Below, piece by piece: positions 21,599 through 32,490 of a DNA stretch of 64,000 nucleotides (its first letter is position 1; each line of letters begins with the position of its first letter). The translations under genes and the position numbers were made by a program. The stretch is from contig OZ038388.1 of assembly GCA_964036045.1 (NCBI GenBank), forward strand, positions 35,294,497 through 35,358,496, written 5' to 3'. The DNA is from Eutreptiella sp. 'Long Island Sound 2002' (Eukaryota > Euglenozoa > Euglenophyceae > Eutreptiales > Eutreptiaceae). The notes beneath the pieces are model-generated. The model saw only the letters and a list, made by a program, of their open reading frames with translations, was not told the origin of the DNA and did not search any database.

Positions 21599-21740
21599 GC
21601 ACTACCATTGCGGGTTGTCGACGTTAAAATGGGTTCGTCGTGATTTGGCCATTGACATGCACCTCACACGCACTACCATTGCGGGTTGTCGACGTTAAAA
21701 TGGGCTCATCGTAATTTGGCCATTGACATGCACCTCACAC
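21599..21740 (+). repeat. 71-bp tandem duplication
   Basis: CGCACTACCATTGCGGGTTG starts at 21599 and again at 21670. The two units of 71 bp differ at three positions, all transitions (GGTTCGTCGTGATT versus GGCTCATCGTAATT). The second unit ends at the putative donor dinucleotide of the metallophosphoesterase exon, so the duplication lies in its intron or in what replaced its 3' part. Confidence 0.85.
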
Positions 21741-22575
21741 CTGACAAGGTTCACCTCGAGGCAAATTGAAACCCCATCAGCCAAACTCCGGTTGCCATGG
21801 GCTTCTATAAATTGTGATTCCTTCGACGGTAAGTCTACACGATGGAAAATGACAGTCAAATTGTTGTGAGTGCACTGGCCCGAATACATTGACCAAAACG
21901 TGGGAACGTGACCAAACGTACATGGGCATTCGAGGAAGATGGTCATCCCAGGCGGTTTCAAGTAACGCATTTCCACATAATAACTAGAAAAGCTCGTTCC
22001 ATAAAGGTAGTGCTCGTGACTCGTGATCAGACGTGGGAGTCGGTCTTAGGGTTGAAGGCTTTAGATACGAGTTCAATTCAACCATGTGAACGCACGTGCA
22101 ACTTGCAAGCTTTCTTTTTAGAGTTCAAAGTTTGTGACCACGCAACACTAAAATGCTTTTGCGCCGAGTGTCCATCTTGGCATGAGAAATGTCTGAATAC
22201 CTGATAGGATTCGGTGTCAAATGTCAAGTGGTGGTTGCCTGCAATGACGATTTTGTGCTTACGCGGCTGGCTTGCGATGAATTCGGCAAATTCTTCCACC
22301 TCCCGAAGCCTTCCAAAGGAAGAAAAGTCACCCGCATGAAGCAATATGTCTCTACGGGGCACATGCAGAGTGTGGGTGCGCCCGTGTGTGTCCGAGATGC
22401 AAACAAAGCGAATATGATTCTCCGGTTTTGGAGTCTCAAGATCTATCGGAAAAACCCTGGAACAAACGATTTCGGACTCGAAGTATTGCCAGGCGATATT
22501 AGGGTCCACTTCCTTGCTTGCACGTGTCAAAAATGATTCTCTCTTTCGGCCAAACAAGCACGACACAAACTTCAT
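21741..22575 (-). pseudogene. MPPED-type calcineurin-like metallophosphoesterase, decayed
   Basis: Members hydrolyse phosphoesters with a two-metal site. Exon 1 (22575 to 22201) starts with ATG and carries the family order: VDPNIAWQ (23-30), RFVCISDTHGR (56-66), DILLHAGDF (76-84) and KIVIAGNHHLTFD (107-119), so ligands D62, H64, D83 and N114/H115 are present. CAG then GTATTC at 22200 is a donor. Exon 2-like sequence at 21834-21741 (after GTGTAG) encodes LTVEGITIY, SPWQPEFG, TGA, WGFNLPRG, matching the next conserved block but with an in-frame stop. About 40 residues between the two and the whole C-terminus (the THGPP block) were not found. The exon phases do not join. A broken gene copy is most likely. 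Confidence 0.7.
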
Positions 22576-22610
22576 GCTAAAGTGTACAACATGCTACAAA
22601 GTCTACGACA

Positions 22611-23215
22611 TAAACGAAAGGAGGTGTAGTTCACAAAACGACTTGAGGTGAATGAACCACCACCGGAAATGTCTTTTGGTGGTGGTGAATGAGGTGAATG
22701 AACTAAGAGCGAACGGAGGTGTGCTTCACAAAACTGAATGACAAATAACGAAACAAACGAACGGACGTGTCTATAGTAAGCGTAAACTAAAGCAAACAAC
22801 CGTGTCGTTCTTGGTCCCTAAGGACCAAAGTTAGCCCATGTGGGTCTGTGTATTTGTGCATCGTGTAAAAGGCTCTCCGTCCTGCCATAGAATTGCCACG
22901 CAGCTCATATCTTCATAGATTTGAAAAGAAGGTGTGCGAAACTGACGGAGGTGCGTTTCATAAACCTCACAAAAGGTCAAATAACAAAGCTCACGGTTGT
23001 GGGTTTCACAAAACGATAAATTACACGAACGGAGGTGTGTCAAAACGAATGGAGGTGAATTCGACACACAGATAGAGGTGGATTCACTCAGCGAGCGGAC
23101 GTGTGTTCAACGGAAATGTGTTTAAAAAATGTGTTTCACAAGAAAATGGAGGAGAAATAACAAAACGAACGGAGGTGAATCTATTCAACGAACGGAGGTG
23201 TGTTTAACAAAAAGA
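22611..23215 (+). repeat. degenerate minisatellite, AACGGAGGTG-type units
   Basis: The word ACGGAGGTG or close variants, usually followed by TGTTTCACAAAACGA or GAATTC-like sequence, recurs about a dozen times with irregular spacing near 25-40 bp. Examples lie at 22710, 22943, 23021, 23048, 23170 and 23199. The array is diverged and directional. It shares its unit, reversed, with 12182-12290. Short Lys/Thr-rich open frames across it are by-products. Confidence 0.65.
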
Positions 23216-24944
23216 CCTCGACATATGTCTCAAACCGAGTAACCCGAACCCTCATGTAGCATTGTGTGACGTGTGCCAATGCATGCGTGGAAGCAATGAG
23301 ATTTGCGGCACAACTTGAAAGACAAAGCAAACATACGTGCAAGGCACAAACCCGAAGAATACGGCGAACGATGGTCTCAAAAGTATGTTCATTTGTAAGT
23401 TTGAAAAGAGTAGCCCATGAAATCATTGCAAATCACACTAGAATACACGCACACAAGCACACAAGCTCAACTCAACGCAATAGCTATAAATGAAAGCGTT
23501 TATAACAATAATGCACGCAAATAACTGCTGAGGCGCATGTAATCAGGAAATTACGGTGTACTATGCAGATTAATGTCAAAATCAGGCAAACTGCAGTACG
23601 CAATCGACAACGTGGCATAGTGAAATGCGGTACAACCGGTACCGGCGGTTCCGGCGCCGGATCGACCAGACAACTGCTGGCATGGCTAGCACTAAACATA
23701 AATGAGATGCGTGTTTGGACAGGTTTGAGATAGCTTAGGTGCAACATCACAGTTTTTTCGCTTGCTTGCTCCGTGTAGATGCGGTGGGCATAAGATTTAC
23801 ATTGCATGTTGTTTCTCACAAAAGAAACCCAATCGATTAATCCACGAGCACCGCGGAGCGACAAGATAAGGCAAATGTCATAGGCACACACTTCACCCGC
23901 GCTCGCGGCCCCACTCCTCGTCCCAGCAGCACTTGCTGATGGCTGGCTAGGCTTCCCAGCAGTGACACCTGCGGCTGTGGCGTCAAAAAATCACAAAGTG
24001 AAGAATGCATAGCTCGGGCCTACCGTATCGAATTTTGAAAAACTACACGCTAATTTTGATTTTTTCTTTTGTGTTCTTTCCCTTTGCGTGCCTAAATATG
24101 CGGCTTCAATCACTAAGCTTGGGAAAATGAAAAATCGGCACTCAAAATCCATAAACCAAAATGAAACCCAAAAAGCGCTTGGTTGGTATGCGGTGCACAA
24201 TGCCTTCATTTATTGTACTGCAGCCCATTCATGGCCGTCTGAAGAGGTTTTTTGCGCTGTTTGCTTCGTGTACTGCTTATTAATTATGTAGCATGTTTTG
24301 CTGCTAAGAATCATTGATAAAACAAGTCTCAAAATTGAGATTTTGTGGCTCGTAGCTTTTTTTTTTTTACTTGTAGGGGTCTTTTAAACCACACCACAAT
24401 ATCGGGACAGATTTTTGTCACTTGCGTTTTGAAACAAATAATTTCGGATTACAATTTCTTTGTATATCAGGCCCGTGGCTTAATACAGTTTTATTCGTTA
24501 CCTAAATTTTGCTAGTGCACCTTCCGATCGCATCCCTAGCTTGTGGGGCTGCTAAGTTTCCAAACAGAATGTGATTTATCAAAAGCCGGGGGGGGTACAA
24601 CATTAATGAAGAGGTCGAGGCAATCATTTTGGCGTGGCCCCTCGAGTTGGGGATACAGAGTCCTAAGGCAAAGTTCAAGCTAATTGCATTACTTGTTCAA
24701 CATCGAGTGTTTGGCTGAAACTGCGCGCCTCGTTACACGGGCTCCAAATTGAGCTCGGTGCACGCCTCGATAGCACCAAACCTCCCCACCCCTATGTGTC
24801 TCATTGGCGCCCCCCCCGCCCCGTGCACCTCGTTACGCCAAAGCGAGTTTGCTTGAAAGTACGGGCCATGCAAGCGGAGAAGGTGCATTGGTGTAGGTTT
24901 GCAGCAATCGAACTGAGCGAAGAATGTGTATGGGTGGGACCCTT
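23216..24944. other. unassigned sequence
   Basis: A T12 run is at 24357-24368. No coding domain, RNA gene or recognised repeat was found. The part after about 24720 shares short phrases (GAAGGTGCATTGGT and GTGCACCTCG-type words) with 25420-25470 and 25900-25915, suggesting one larger repetitive locus around the hairpin-rich element. Confidence 0.4.
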
Positions 24945-25404
24945 GCATATTCCTTTGTCTACCCGCCTATGTGCAGCCGAAAAAAGCAGCCGAAAAATTT
25001 TTCGTCACAAAATTTTATGAAAAGTGGTACACCTATGTTTTTGAACGTGCCGAACGCGATGGAAACGTCCGTTTTTGATGGTTTGAATTTTTTATTTTTG
25101 GCTGCATATGTGCAGCCAATAGGCAGCCACAGCCTCCTTTGTATTTTTAGCCTCCAGCCTGCTGGCCGCATCGAGCCTCCAGCGCGGCTGCATGCAGCCA
25201 GAGCGCGGCTGCATGGTGCAGCCAAGACGGCTGCACGTTTTGGCTGCACAATGCAGCCAATTGGCTGCACCATGCAGCCACTTTTTTGGCTGCTTTTTTT
25301 GGCCTTCGGCTGCACTTGGCTGCGTTGGTCCTATCGACAGCTGAAAATGCAGCCAAAATCTTGGCTGTCCGCGGCCGGACCAGCCGGTAGACAAAGGAAT
25401 ATGC
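24945..25404. mobile_element. hairpin-rich MITE-like element, 19-bp terminal inverted repeats
   Basis: GCATATTCCTTTGTCTACC at 24945-24963 is the exact reverse complement of 25386-25404, bounding 460 bp. The interior has many copies of GGCTGCA and TGCAGCC. They form compact palindromes at 25100-25117, 25186-25199, 25207-25223, 25242-25258 and 25263-25279, each with GGCTGCA and TGCAGCC arms around 0-4 nt. No transposase frame is present, so it would be non-autonomous. Flanking bases show no obvious target-site duplication (ACCCTT on the left, GCATG on the right). Confidence 0.7.
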
Positions 25405-25499
25405 GCATGTACCTAGAGTGAGCAAGCCGGGCAAAGAAGGTGCATTGGTATGGTAGAATGGTGGAAATTTCAAATGAGTGAGCCAAGCAACAAGGGTTT

Positions 25500-26215
25500 G
25501 TAGCCACCACAAGAGTCCGGTTATTAAAAGGGTGGGAAAGGTTGGCAGTTCACACACAAAGCAGTCCATACACAGTGCAGTGCACACACAAAGCAGTCCA
25601 TACACAATGCAGTGCACACACAATGTGGTCTATAGCCACCGCATGAGTCTTGTTATGCAAAGGCGGTGTGGGGACTGGCCCCCGCATCGAAGATAGCGAG
25701 CTGTAGCGTGGGAGGCTGACAATGCACACACAGTGCGGTCCATACACAAAGCAGACCACACACAACACAATCTGTGGCCACCGTAGGAGCCTTGTTATTT
25801 TAAAGAGGTGTGGGGGCTAGCCCCTGCGTCGACTGGACTTCTTGTCGGCCACGGGGATGTAGCTTCTACTTCGTGCGCTACGCCAGCGTCAAACCCCCCT
25901 TTGTGCACCTCGGCAGCGCCAAACTTCGGAAAAAATATGTTGCCACCAGTCCTCCCCCCCCAGTCCCCCCCGAGTGCATCTCTACACCCGTGTCCTTCTT
26001 GTGCATGCACCGCATTGTGTATGGACCGCCTTTTGTGTGCGCTGCTGGCGCTTCCCCCGTTACAGCTTGCTACACTTGATGTGGGGGCCAGCCCCCGCAC
26101 TCGTTTTAAATAATATGACGGTTGTGCCGGTTGTAAACCGCTTTGTGTATGGACCGCGTTTTGTGTGCATAGCCAACTTTCTCCACGCTACAGCTCGCTG
26201 CGCTGGAGGGTGACA
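25500..26215. repeat. tandem plus inverted repeat cluster, units of about 137 bp
   Basis: Three direct units start at about 25500, 25633 and 25774 with AGCCACC or GGCCACC, GAGTC or GAGCC, TTGTTAT and, in the last two, GTGTGGGG-CT-GCCCC. Each is linked to GTCCATACACA (25564, 25596, 25738). After a spacer of about 150 bp the phrases return reversed: GTGTATGGACCGC near 26016 and 26145, and GGGGGCCAGCCCCCGCA near 26084. The locus can fold into a large imperfect hairpin. No coding frame is credible. Confidence 0.55.
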
Positions 26216-27458
26216 GCACGTAGGATATTATCCACCCTAGTCGATCATATTAGCAGTTTTCATAGAAAATAGGTTCTGCACACTAAACCTTGGATAGCCC
26301 CAACATCTTCCATTAGAATTCTTCTGTTTTGTCATTTAAAGGTCTCCATGAGCGGTCATGACTTGGCTTGGGAGCTTCTCAGGGGGTGTTGTCGCACGGT
26401 GCGGCCCCTTTCCGGTGTTTCCGGGGATTTCACCCAGTGGAGAGGCCCACAACAAACCACTCTGGTGGGTGTTCCCAAATGCTTGTGGATGGTCCCCAAA
26501 GGCCTTTGGGTGATATCTGGTGTTTCTTTCTGTCTTGCAGGGCTTTTTTTGTTACTTCCTGGTGGGTCTAATGGTTTTCATATGTCCAAGTCTCCCTAAT
26601 TCCGCCCTTGGTGCCCCCTGCTGGTACACCTAGAATTTTTCTTACTTTGCCACCAAATTCATATTGGATCCGCAAAAAGTACCCGGGCTGCGGTGAAGAA
26701 CCCAACACAATTGCTGGGACTCGATCACCCGTACTTGCGCGATTGTAGAAGACATCCGTACCAGGGGTGACCAGGACAAAGACATGAATATCGAAAGTTC
26801 GCACGGTGCGTGCAACTCCCTCTCATGGCAGACAAGCAGGAATTTTTGGACACTGCTTGGTCCCACATAGCGTGGTTCTCAGCCAACGCGGCAGAGGTGC
26901 CCATCAAGCAGTGCACCAGCGTCACGATCTCGGGCATCAACAACTGGCTTTCTTTGGGGGAGATTCTCAATGTTTTCTTTGGAGAGTGTCATGTATCATC
27001 TGATAACTTCTCTGCCCCAGAAATGAAACCAATAACCCCACAAAAACCATCAAAGCAGACAACATAATCTGGCAATAATATGAATGACTGCCATTTTTTT
27101 CACTGCCCAAGAAAAAAAAAGTTCAATGACCAAAACAAAAACTCATTGAACATTTGAAACAAAATAATTTTTGCAAAACTGCTCATCTGAGCTTACCTCA
27201 GCTGTAAACGCGGCTTCAGCTGCTTCACTGGGTGGGTACAGCATCCACCACAACCTGCACGGCAACAAACCGAAATGCTTGGTTGATCTCAACCTGTTAT
27301 GAATCTGTATTCAGCCAAGTAGATTACAGGGATTGAGTACCAGAATCTGAACCGTAATATTCTGAATGCAACTGTGACACAGCAGCAGGAACTCCTTGCT
27401 GGCCATCCACAGGGCACAGACGATGTATTCTGCAATTCTGGGGCCAACGCAATCCATT
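26216..27458. other. mostly unassigned sequence
   Basis: Apart from the weak minus-strand fragment at 26568-26804 there is no supported gene. AT-rich sequence with A-runs near 27110 leads to the tandem duplication. Confidence 0.35.
26568..26804 (-). CDS. possible coding fragment with SH3-like pattern
   Basis: A 78-codon open frame includes VFYNRASTGDRVPAIVLG, then GYFLRIQYEFGGKVRKI. The alternation of hydrophobic strands with a Gly-Asp turn is reminiscent of small beta-barrel (SH3-like) domains found at the ends of some transposon proteins. No family can be named, there is no partner exon, and the neighbouring frames are uninformative. Confidence 0.2.
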   Translation of the reverse strand: MRTFDIHVFVLVTPGTDVFYNRASTGDRVPAIVLGSSPQPGYFLRIQYEFGGKVRKILGVPAGGTKGGIRETWTYENH

Positions 27459-27802
27459 TTTTTGATACCATGGTTACCAACTTGGCACCTTCTATGAATA
27501 ATGGTAATGTACATGATTGGAACAATTCCTGCAAATGATGTCATCTCCAGGAAGCACACCAGTTGATGTTCGTGTTCACTGCCCACGGAAAGGAGCACGA
27601 ACATGCCGCATCGGAATACGAGCAGAATAATTTTTGATACCATGGTTACCAACTTGGCACCTTCTATGAACAATGGTAATGTACATGATTGGAACAATTC
27701 CTGCAAATGATGTCATCTCCAGGAAGCACACCAGTTGATGTTCGTGTTCACTGCCCACGGAAAGGAGCACGAACATGCCGCATCGGAATACGAGCAGAAT
27801 AA
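27459..27802 (+). repeat. 172-bp tandem duplication
   Basis: The segment beginning TTTTTGATACCATGGTTACC occurs at 27459 and 27631 and ends with GAGCAGAATAA in both. The only difference noticed is GAATAATGG versus GAACAATGG, so the duplication is recent. Minus-strand frames run through both copies but show no recognised domain. Confidence 0.85.
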
Positions 27803-28174
27803 GGCTAAAATTCTCAACGCTAGATGCTCATGTGAGCAACAGAAGCTCGGAAGCACGTCGCTTGGGTGACTTAAGCCACACTAACCAGCCTAACCTGCCT
27901 CGTGAAGCTGTTGATGCCAAACTGTGAAATATCTCTCGGCGTCGTTAGCAATTGTGCCATCTTTGTGCGTTTTAGGGGGTCGCAGCCTTTGTTGCCTCAT
28001 TTGTGTCCGTTGGGGGGGGGGGGGTATGTGGGGTATATTCGGAACGCCCTTGAAAAGAACTGTTCGGAACACCCCAGGTTTGCATGCTGTACTGACGATA
28101 TGTTTCAGATTTTCTGTCTGTTTTGGACGGTGCCTGTGTTGCTGGGTGCCTCGTTTCGTCGACAGGCAGCTGCC
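27803..28174. other. unassigned; G13 run
   Basis: A 13-nt G run at 28012-28024 is the only notable feature. An open frame entering the following pseudogene crosses this run, so its upstream part is doubtful. Confidence 0.35.
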
Positions 28175-28558
28175 ATGTCTTCATACAAATTCACCCCCCG
28201 TGCTGTTGCTTCCCCCGATGCACCACAAAGGCCTTTGGTGCGCAAAAGAACTCGCTCTGGGGGTGTAGAGTGGGTGCAGGTGAGTCGCACTGAGCCTGGC
28301 AGCCGGGCCAAAAAGCGTTGTACTGCCGAGTCCCAGCAACCTGCATGCACTCCCAAAGAGCACCACATTCTGTAAATTGCTGAGGCCACTGCTTTTGCAG
28401 CCCAGTTTTTGGATTGAAAGGTATACCCCACCAAGGCTTCACAGCAGGAATTTTCGCCCTGCATTGTGGATGTGGAGAAAAACGTGAAATACACACATCG
28501 ACAGAAGCCTGCCCTGCCGAAAGAAAGCAACGCAAATGATGACGATGATTCAGAATAA
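28175..28558 (+). pseudogene. decayed unknown ORF, 128 codons with two stops
   Basis: From ATG 28175 the frame begins MSSYKFTPRAVASPDAPQ and is Arg/Lys-rich (residues about 20-55). It meets TAA at 28373 and TGA at 28415 and ends at TAA 28556-28558 after an acidic ANDDDDSE tail. The uninterrupted compositional character across the two stops suggests a formerly coding frame, possibly the N-terminal region of a transposon protein. I do not recognise the family. Confidence 0.3.
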
Positions 28559-29782
28559 ACGTGATGGAACTGTGCAGTGCCTGTTCGTGTGCGCCGTCCA
28601 ATGTGCAGCTCTGCGCTGAAAAATGTGAGCACCTACCCCCCACCTTAACCCATACACTTTTCTCACAGATTTCAAAAACTTTAGACGCCGCCCCCCCCCC
28701 GATATGGTGACATATCTGCATATCAGAGCTAAACTTGGCACCGGAAGGTCACCAAAGGGAAGTGGTTCAATTTGTCCCACACCAAGTAGGTGTTCTTTCC
28801 AAGCGTCATAGTCAATACGGACAAGAGGGCGAGCGGCGCATCGAGAGTAAAACAGCCGGGTGTCCACCTGCAAATGCAGATTCGGTCATTTACCCACCAC
28901 ACTTCAGGTACAGCATCCAAACGTGACGGTTCGGTCGCTTGATGATGCTTGATGACGCGCTCCTACACTCCAAAGAGTCTGCAGCTGAACAGAGCAACGG
29001 AACCACTTTGCCGTCAGCCAACAGTGAAGTATGGCCCCTCACTCCTCTTGGAGCACGCGCACAATCCGTGTCGATAGTCTGGAGCACACACGTGCCTCAC
29101 ACACATATGGCCACAGTCGGCTATAAGGACTTGTCTTGTAACTGTTTCCTGAACGGCCATTCCTACAGTACCATCTTTTCTCAAACCCACGATGTGAGCC
29201 TTCTCGTCCATGCATCAGAGCCTGATCTGACCACAGGTCTGCGCGACGCGCGGCACTGATGGAACACATGCTTACTCTTGCAATCCGCCTTCATTTGGAG
29301 GTGGACTTGTGTATGCAACCGGTGGTACCGCAGTCGCGTCACATCACAAGCGAGCACTGCAAGAGTGAGCATGCTCCTCCACTCTGCGCCTCAGACAATG
29401 AATCCAACCCGCCCCCTCAGAGGTTATAGTTGTCCCGTTGCAGACCGCTCTCGCCTGGTGATTCCGGCGAGCTGTGTCGTGCCTACACTGCACCGGTTTT
29501 GGACAACACCCCAGATTAAACATACGCCTTCAACTACGGTCAGCTGTAATGAGTTGTCTTGTTTCCTGAACGACCATCTCTCCCGTTCTTACGATTGTAC
29601 ACCCTGCCCTTTTCTGGCGCTGTGTGTGTGCAGACCAATGCAGCGTGCACAACGTGAACATTATCGCGCCCAGCCTTTTCGATGGCACAAACCGGCCAGG
29701 TGCTATCCACCCCCAGTTAGTAATCTGACAACGAGTCCAGCTTGCGATAGCCGGTCATGAACTACTTCAAGCGCTCCGACTG
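28559..29782. other. unassigned; possible LINE 5' region
   Basis: A phrase near 29117 (CGGCTATAAGGACTTGTCTT, then TTTCCTGAACGGCCAT) recurs in diverged form near 29541 (CAGCTGTAATGAGTTGTCTT, then TTTCCTGAACGACCAT) about 420 bp downstream. This may be a tandemly repeated 5' UTR of the LINE. C10 lies at 28691-28700. No recognisable protein precedes the LINE endonuclease. Confidence 0.35.
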
Positions 29783-30611
29783 ATGGGGCTCAGTGAAAAC
29801 CAACCGCACATGGCACAACGTCGTCTGGACATCCATGAAGACCAGCCGGCTGACCAACAACCAGGCCCAAGTCACATACAAGGCCCACCACCCCAGTTGT
29901 TCCAACACCCAACTAGTGAACCCTCAACCACCCCTCAGCCACCTAATCTGCGGATAAAATCCCACAACTTGAACAAACAAAAACCTGAGGCCTTCGTGCA
30001 CGGCGAAGGATGGGACATATGCTTTTATCAGGAGCTCACCAGAGCACCTTCTCTTCCCTTCGATTCGAAGCCGCACATGAGGCAGCCTAAGGTCTTTAGC
30101 TCCGTCCTCCCGGCAGGAGACGAAGGAGCTTGCATTGTGGTTTCGGCGCACCTAGCTCCCTATGTCTTTGATATGCCCTCCCCCAGTCCGGGCGCTCTAT
30201 GCACGGCGATGCTTCATCTTCCCGGACTCCCCCCGGTCCTCCTTGTATCTGTGTATGCACAACCTCCCCGCAGGGCGGCATTGGAAAAAGCCCTCAATGG
30301 ACTCTTTGCAAAATATCCGCGGTACCTAGCGGGTGGCGATTTTAATGCGCAACTCTCCAGCCTGGATACCAACGGTGTCACAGAAAACCGCCGGCGATGG
30401 CTGAATACGTTGCTTAACAAACAAGATGCGGTTGACACATTCAGAGTCAAGCATCCTGATGCCCGTGTATACACCCGCTACAAGTCGGCAGTGAGACACC
30501 AGGATTGATTTCATCCTGTGTTCCACTTCCCTGCTGTCGGTACCCTCCCTGAAACTGTTCAAGGCATGCATACATGATTATGATCGAACCTCGGATCACC
30601 ACCCAATTTGA
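29783..30611 (+). pseudogene. LINE endonuclease (EEP) domain, frameshifted
   Basis: The endonuclease nicks the target DNA to prime reverse transcription. The first frame (ATG 29783 to TGA 30508) starts with a Pro/Gln-rich leader, then GWDICFYQELTRAP (Glu of the metal site), LVSVYAQPP and GGDFNAQLSSLDT (the Asp-Asn motif). At about 30500 the reading shifts by one base into RIDFILCSTSLLS and SDHHPI, which holds the catalytic His near 30600. All key motifs are therefore present but split by one frameshift. It is directly upstream of the RT part, as in APE-type LINEs. Confidence 0.8.
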
Positions 30612-30715
30612 TGTGATCTACGTCCACCGCACACTCCAGCATACCCCCCCCCCCCAGCGAAACATGCGCATTTCCGCAGGCTCACTGCGATGAACAAAAT
30701 ACGTTTCTTTATCAA

Positions 30716-32490
30716 TTGTCCCCTCTTGAACAATGGGCTGCGCCCACCGACTTCTCGTCGATCTCTGAGGCCCAGCTCGTTCAGTATGTTGACATTATTG
30801 TTCAGCAGATATCCATTGTTTTCCATCGCATAACGCGCCCCAACATACAGCACAAGGAAACAAAACTCGAAAAACAATACAAAGCGCTTCTTAACACCCT
30901 TTCGGACAACACGGCGTCCAGAAAAAGAACTCTATCCAAGCTCCAGGAACTCAATGAACAGTGGACCAAAAAAATCTCGGCACGACAGAAAAAGCAACTC
31001 CATCACAGTATGGTGAAAGGGAGTAAGATCAAGAAGGCGGTCGAGAATGCGCTCAACCCGAGCCGCAAATCGCCTATCCAGTTATGGGATAAGTCGTCTG
31101 ATCCTCCTCGACTAGCGACGGATCCTTCTCATGTTGGTCAGGTGTTCTCTGATTGTCTCTCCAAACTTGGGGGAGACCCTGATTTCACAGCCAGTGAGGA
31201 CACCCTCAGCCAATACATTTCACTCATTCCCAAATGCCCCCCCTCGTCCAAGAACCAGGAACTACCGTTACCGACACTCGAGTGGCTAAACTCTGTGTCT
31301 CACAAAGCCCCCCCCTCTAAGGCCACAGGTGAAGATGAAATGAACTATTATCTTGTCTCTCTGCTACCGGATGCACTGCAACTCCTACTCTTGCGCGCTA
31401 TCCATTGCATACTACTTCACGCCCCACGCCCCCCCCCCCCGTCTTGGTCAAAGGCACGGGTCTGCCTGCTTTTCAAGAAGGGTGACACCAGGGAACCCAC
31501 CAACTACCGACCCATATGCCTGATCCAGACGTTGGTTAAATTCACTGCAGTCTGGCAGTGCCAACAATTGACCAGGGTGACCAAAACACATGGCCTTTTA
31601 CACTTATGCCAGCACGGGGGCCTACAGCATCACAGATGCGGCGATCACATGTATGACGTCGTGTCACGTGCCTTACTGAGCAAGGGTAGGCTGTATCACC
31701 TCTATATAGATTTTAATAGGGCATTTAATTCCGTCCCACTAGCTGCATTATGGCGAGTGTGAAGGGGCTATGGACTGCCGGAACAGCTCATCGCGTCCAT
31801 TGAAAGGCTATACACCCATGCCTTTGAACAACCCCTTGTGGACGGAAGGGCAACACCGGGACACCTTCAGCAAAGGGGGCGTCAGGCAGGGCTGTCCCCT
31901 GAGCCCGCTGTTGTTCATTTTGTATTTAGATCCTCTTTTTTTACCTAGACACTAAACCCGAATGGGGCCTAGACAAAAGTCTTCATGCTTTTGCTGACGA
32001 CATCTTGTTCAGAGCTAGGTCTCTGGACGATGTCAGAACGGTTTTTGGGGCTTTTGACGGCCCAGCTCGGGATTTGGGTCTAGATATGAACGTCAGCAAA
32101 ACTGAGTTGCACGTCATGCGTGGCATGGGGCATGCTGAAATCACGTCCAGGTACGGAGGATGCATCTCCACAAGAGATGACAGTGGTCAGCCACACAAAG
32201 TCTACAAATACTTAGGAGTGTATTTTTATACCTCGGAGCACTCCGAAAACATGTTTGACTTTGTCAACGCCGAAATCACCTCCTTTTTTGCCCACCTGGC
32301 ACCCCTTGAACTCACTGCTTCTGAGTTGATAATGCTTACCAATAAGCAGCTGATTCCCACGATAGCATACCGCCTGCTGGCCAGCCCGCTTTCCGATGAG
32401 CAGTTAGCCAGAGTCCAGAAAAAAATGTGGTTCAATATTGCGAAATATGGGAGATTGCCTGTCAATTTCCCCCCCAAAAAACCGCTATGA
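30716..32490 (+). pseudogene. LINE reverse transcriptase, interrupted
   Basis: A linker region precedes the RT palm and fingers. Motifs are KARVCLLFKKGDTREPTNYR near 31450 (fingers), LYIDFNRAFNSV near 31703 (motif A, first catalytic Asp), GGVRQGCPLSPLLFILYLDP near 31875 (motif B) and HAFADDILF near 31987 (motif C, the YxDD equivalent), then KTELHVM and KYLGVYF. Motif A is followed by TGA at 31760-31762, and frame changes separate A from B and B from C. C-runs of 12 nt at 30644-30655 and 31429-31440 lie in or beside the coding part. The upstream limit used is the open frame, which lacks an ATG. Confidence 0.85.

Noticed and set aside
21090-21698. 202-codon plus-strand frame before the metallophosphoesterase
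   Set aside because: It starts in C-rich low-complexity sequence and runs into the 71-bp duplication. Only a short middle part looks protein-like and it matches no known family.
27289-27706. Minus-strand frames spanning the 172-bp duplication as a membrane protein
   Set aside because: The hydrophobic look is not organised into clear helices, and the duplicated segment is read in different frames in the two copies.
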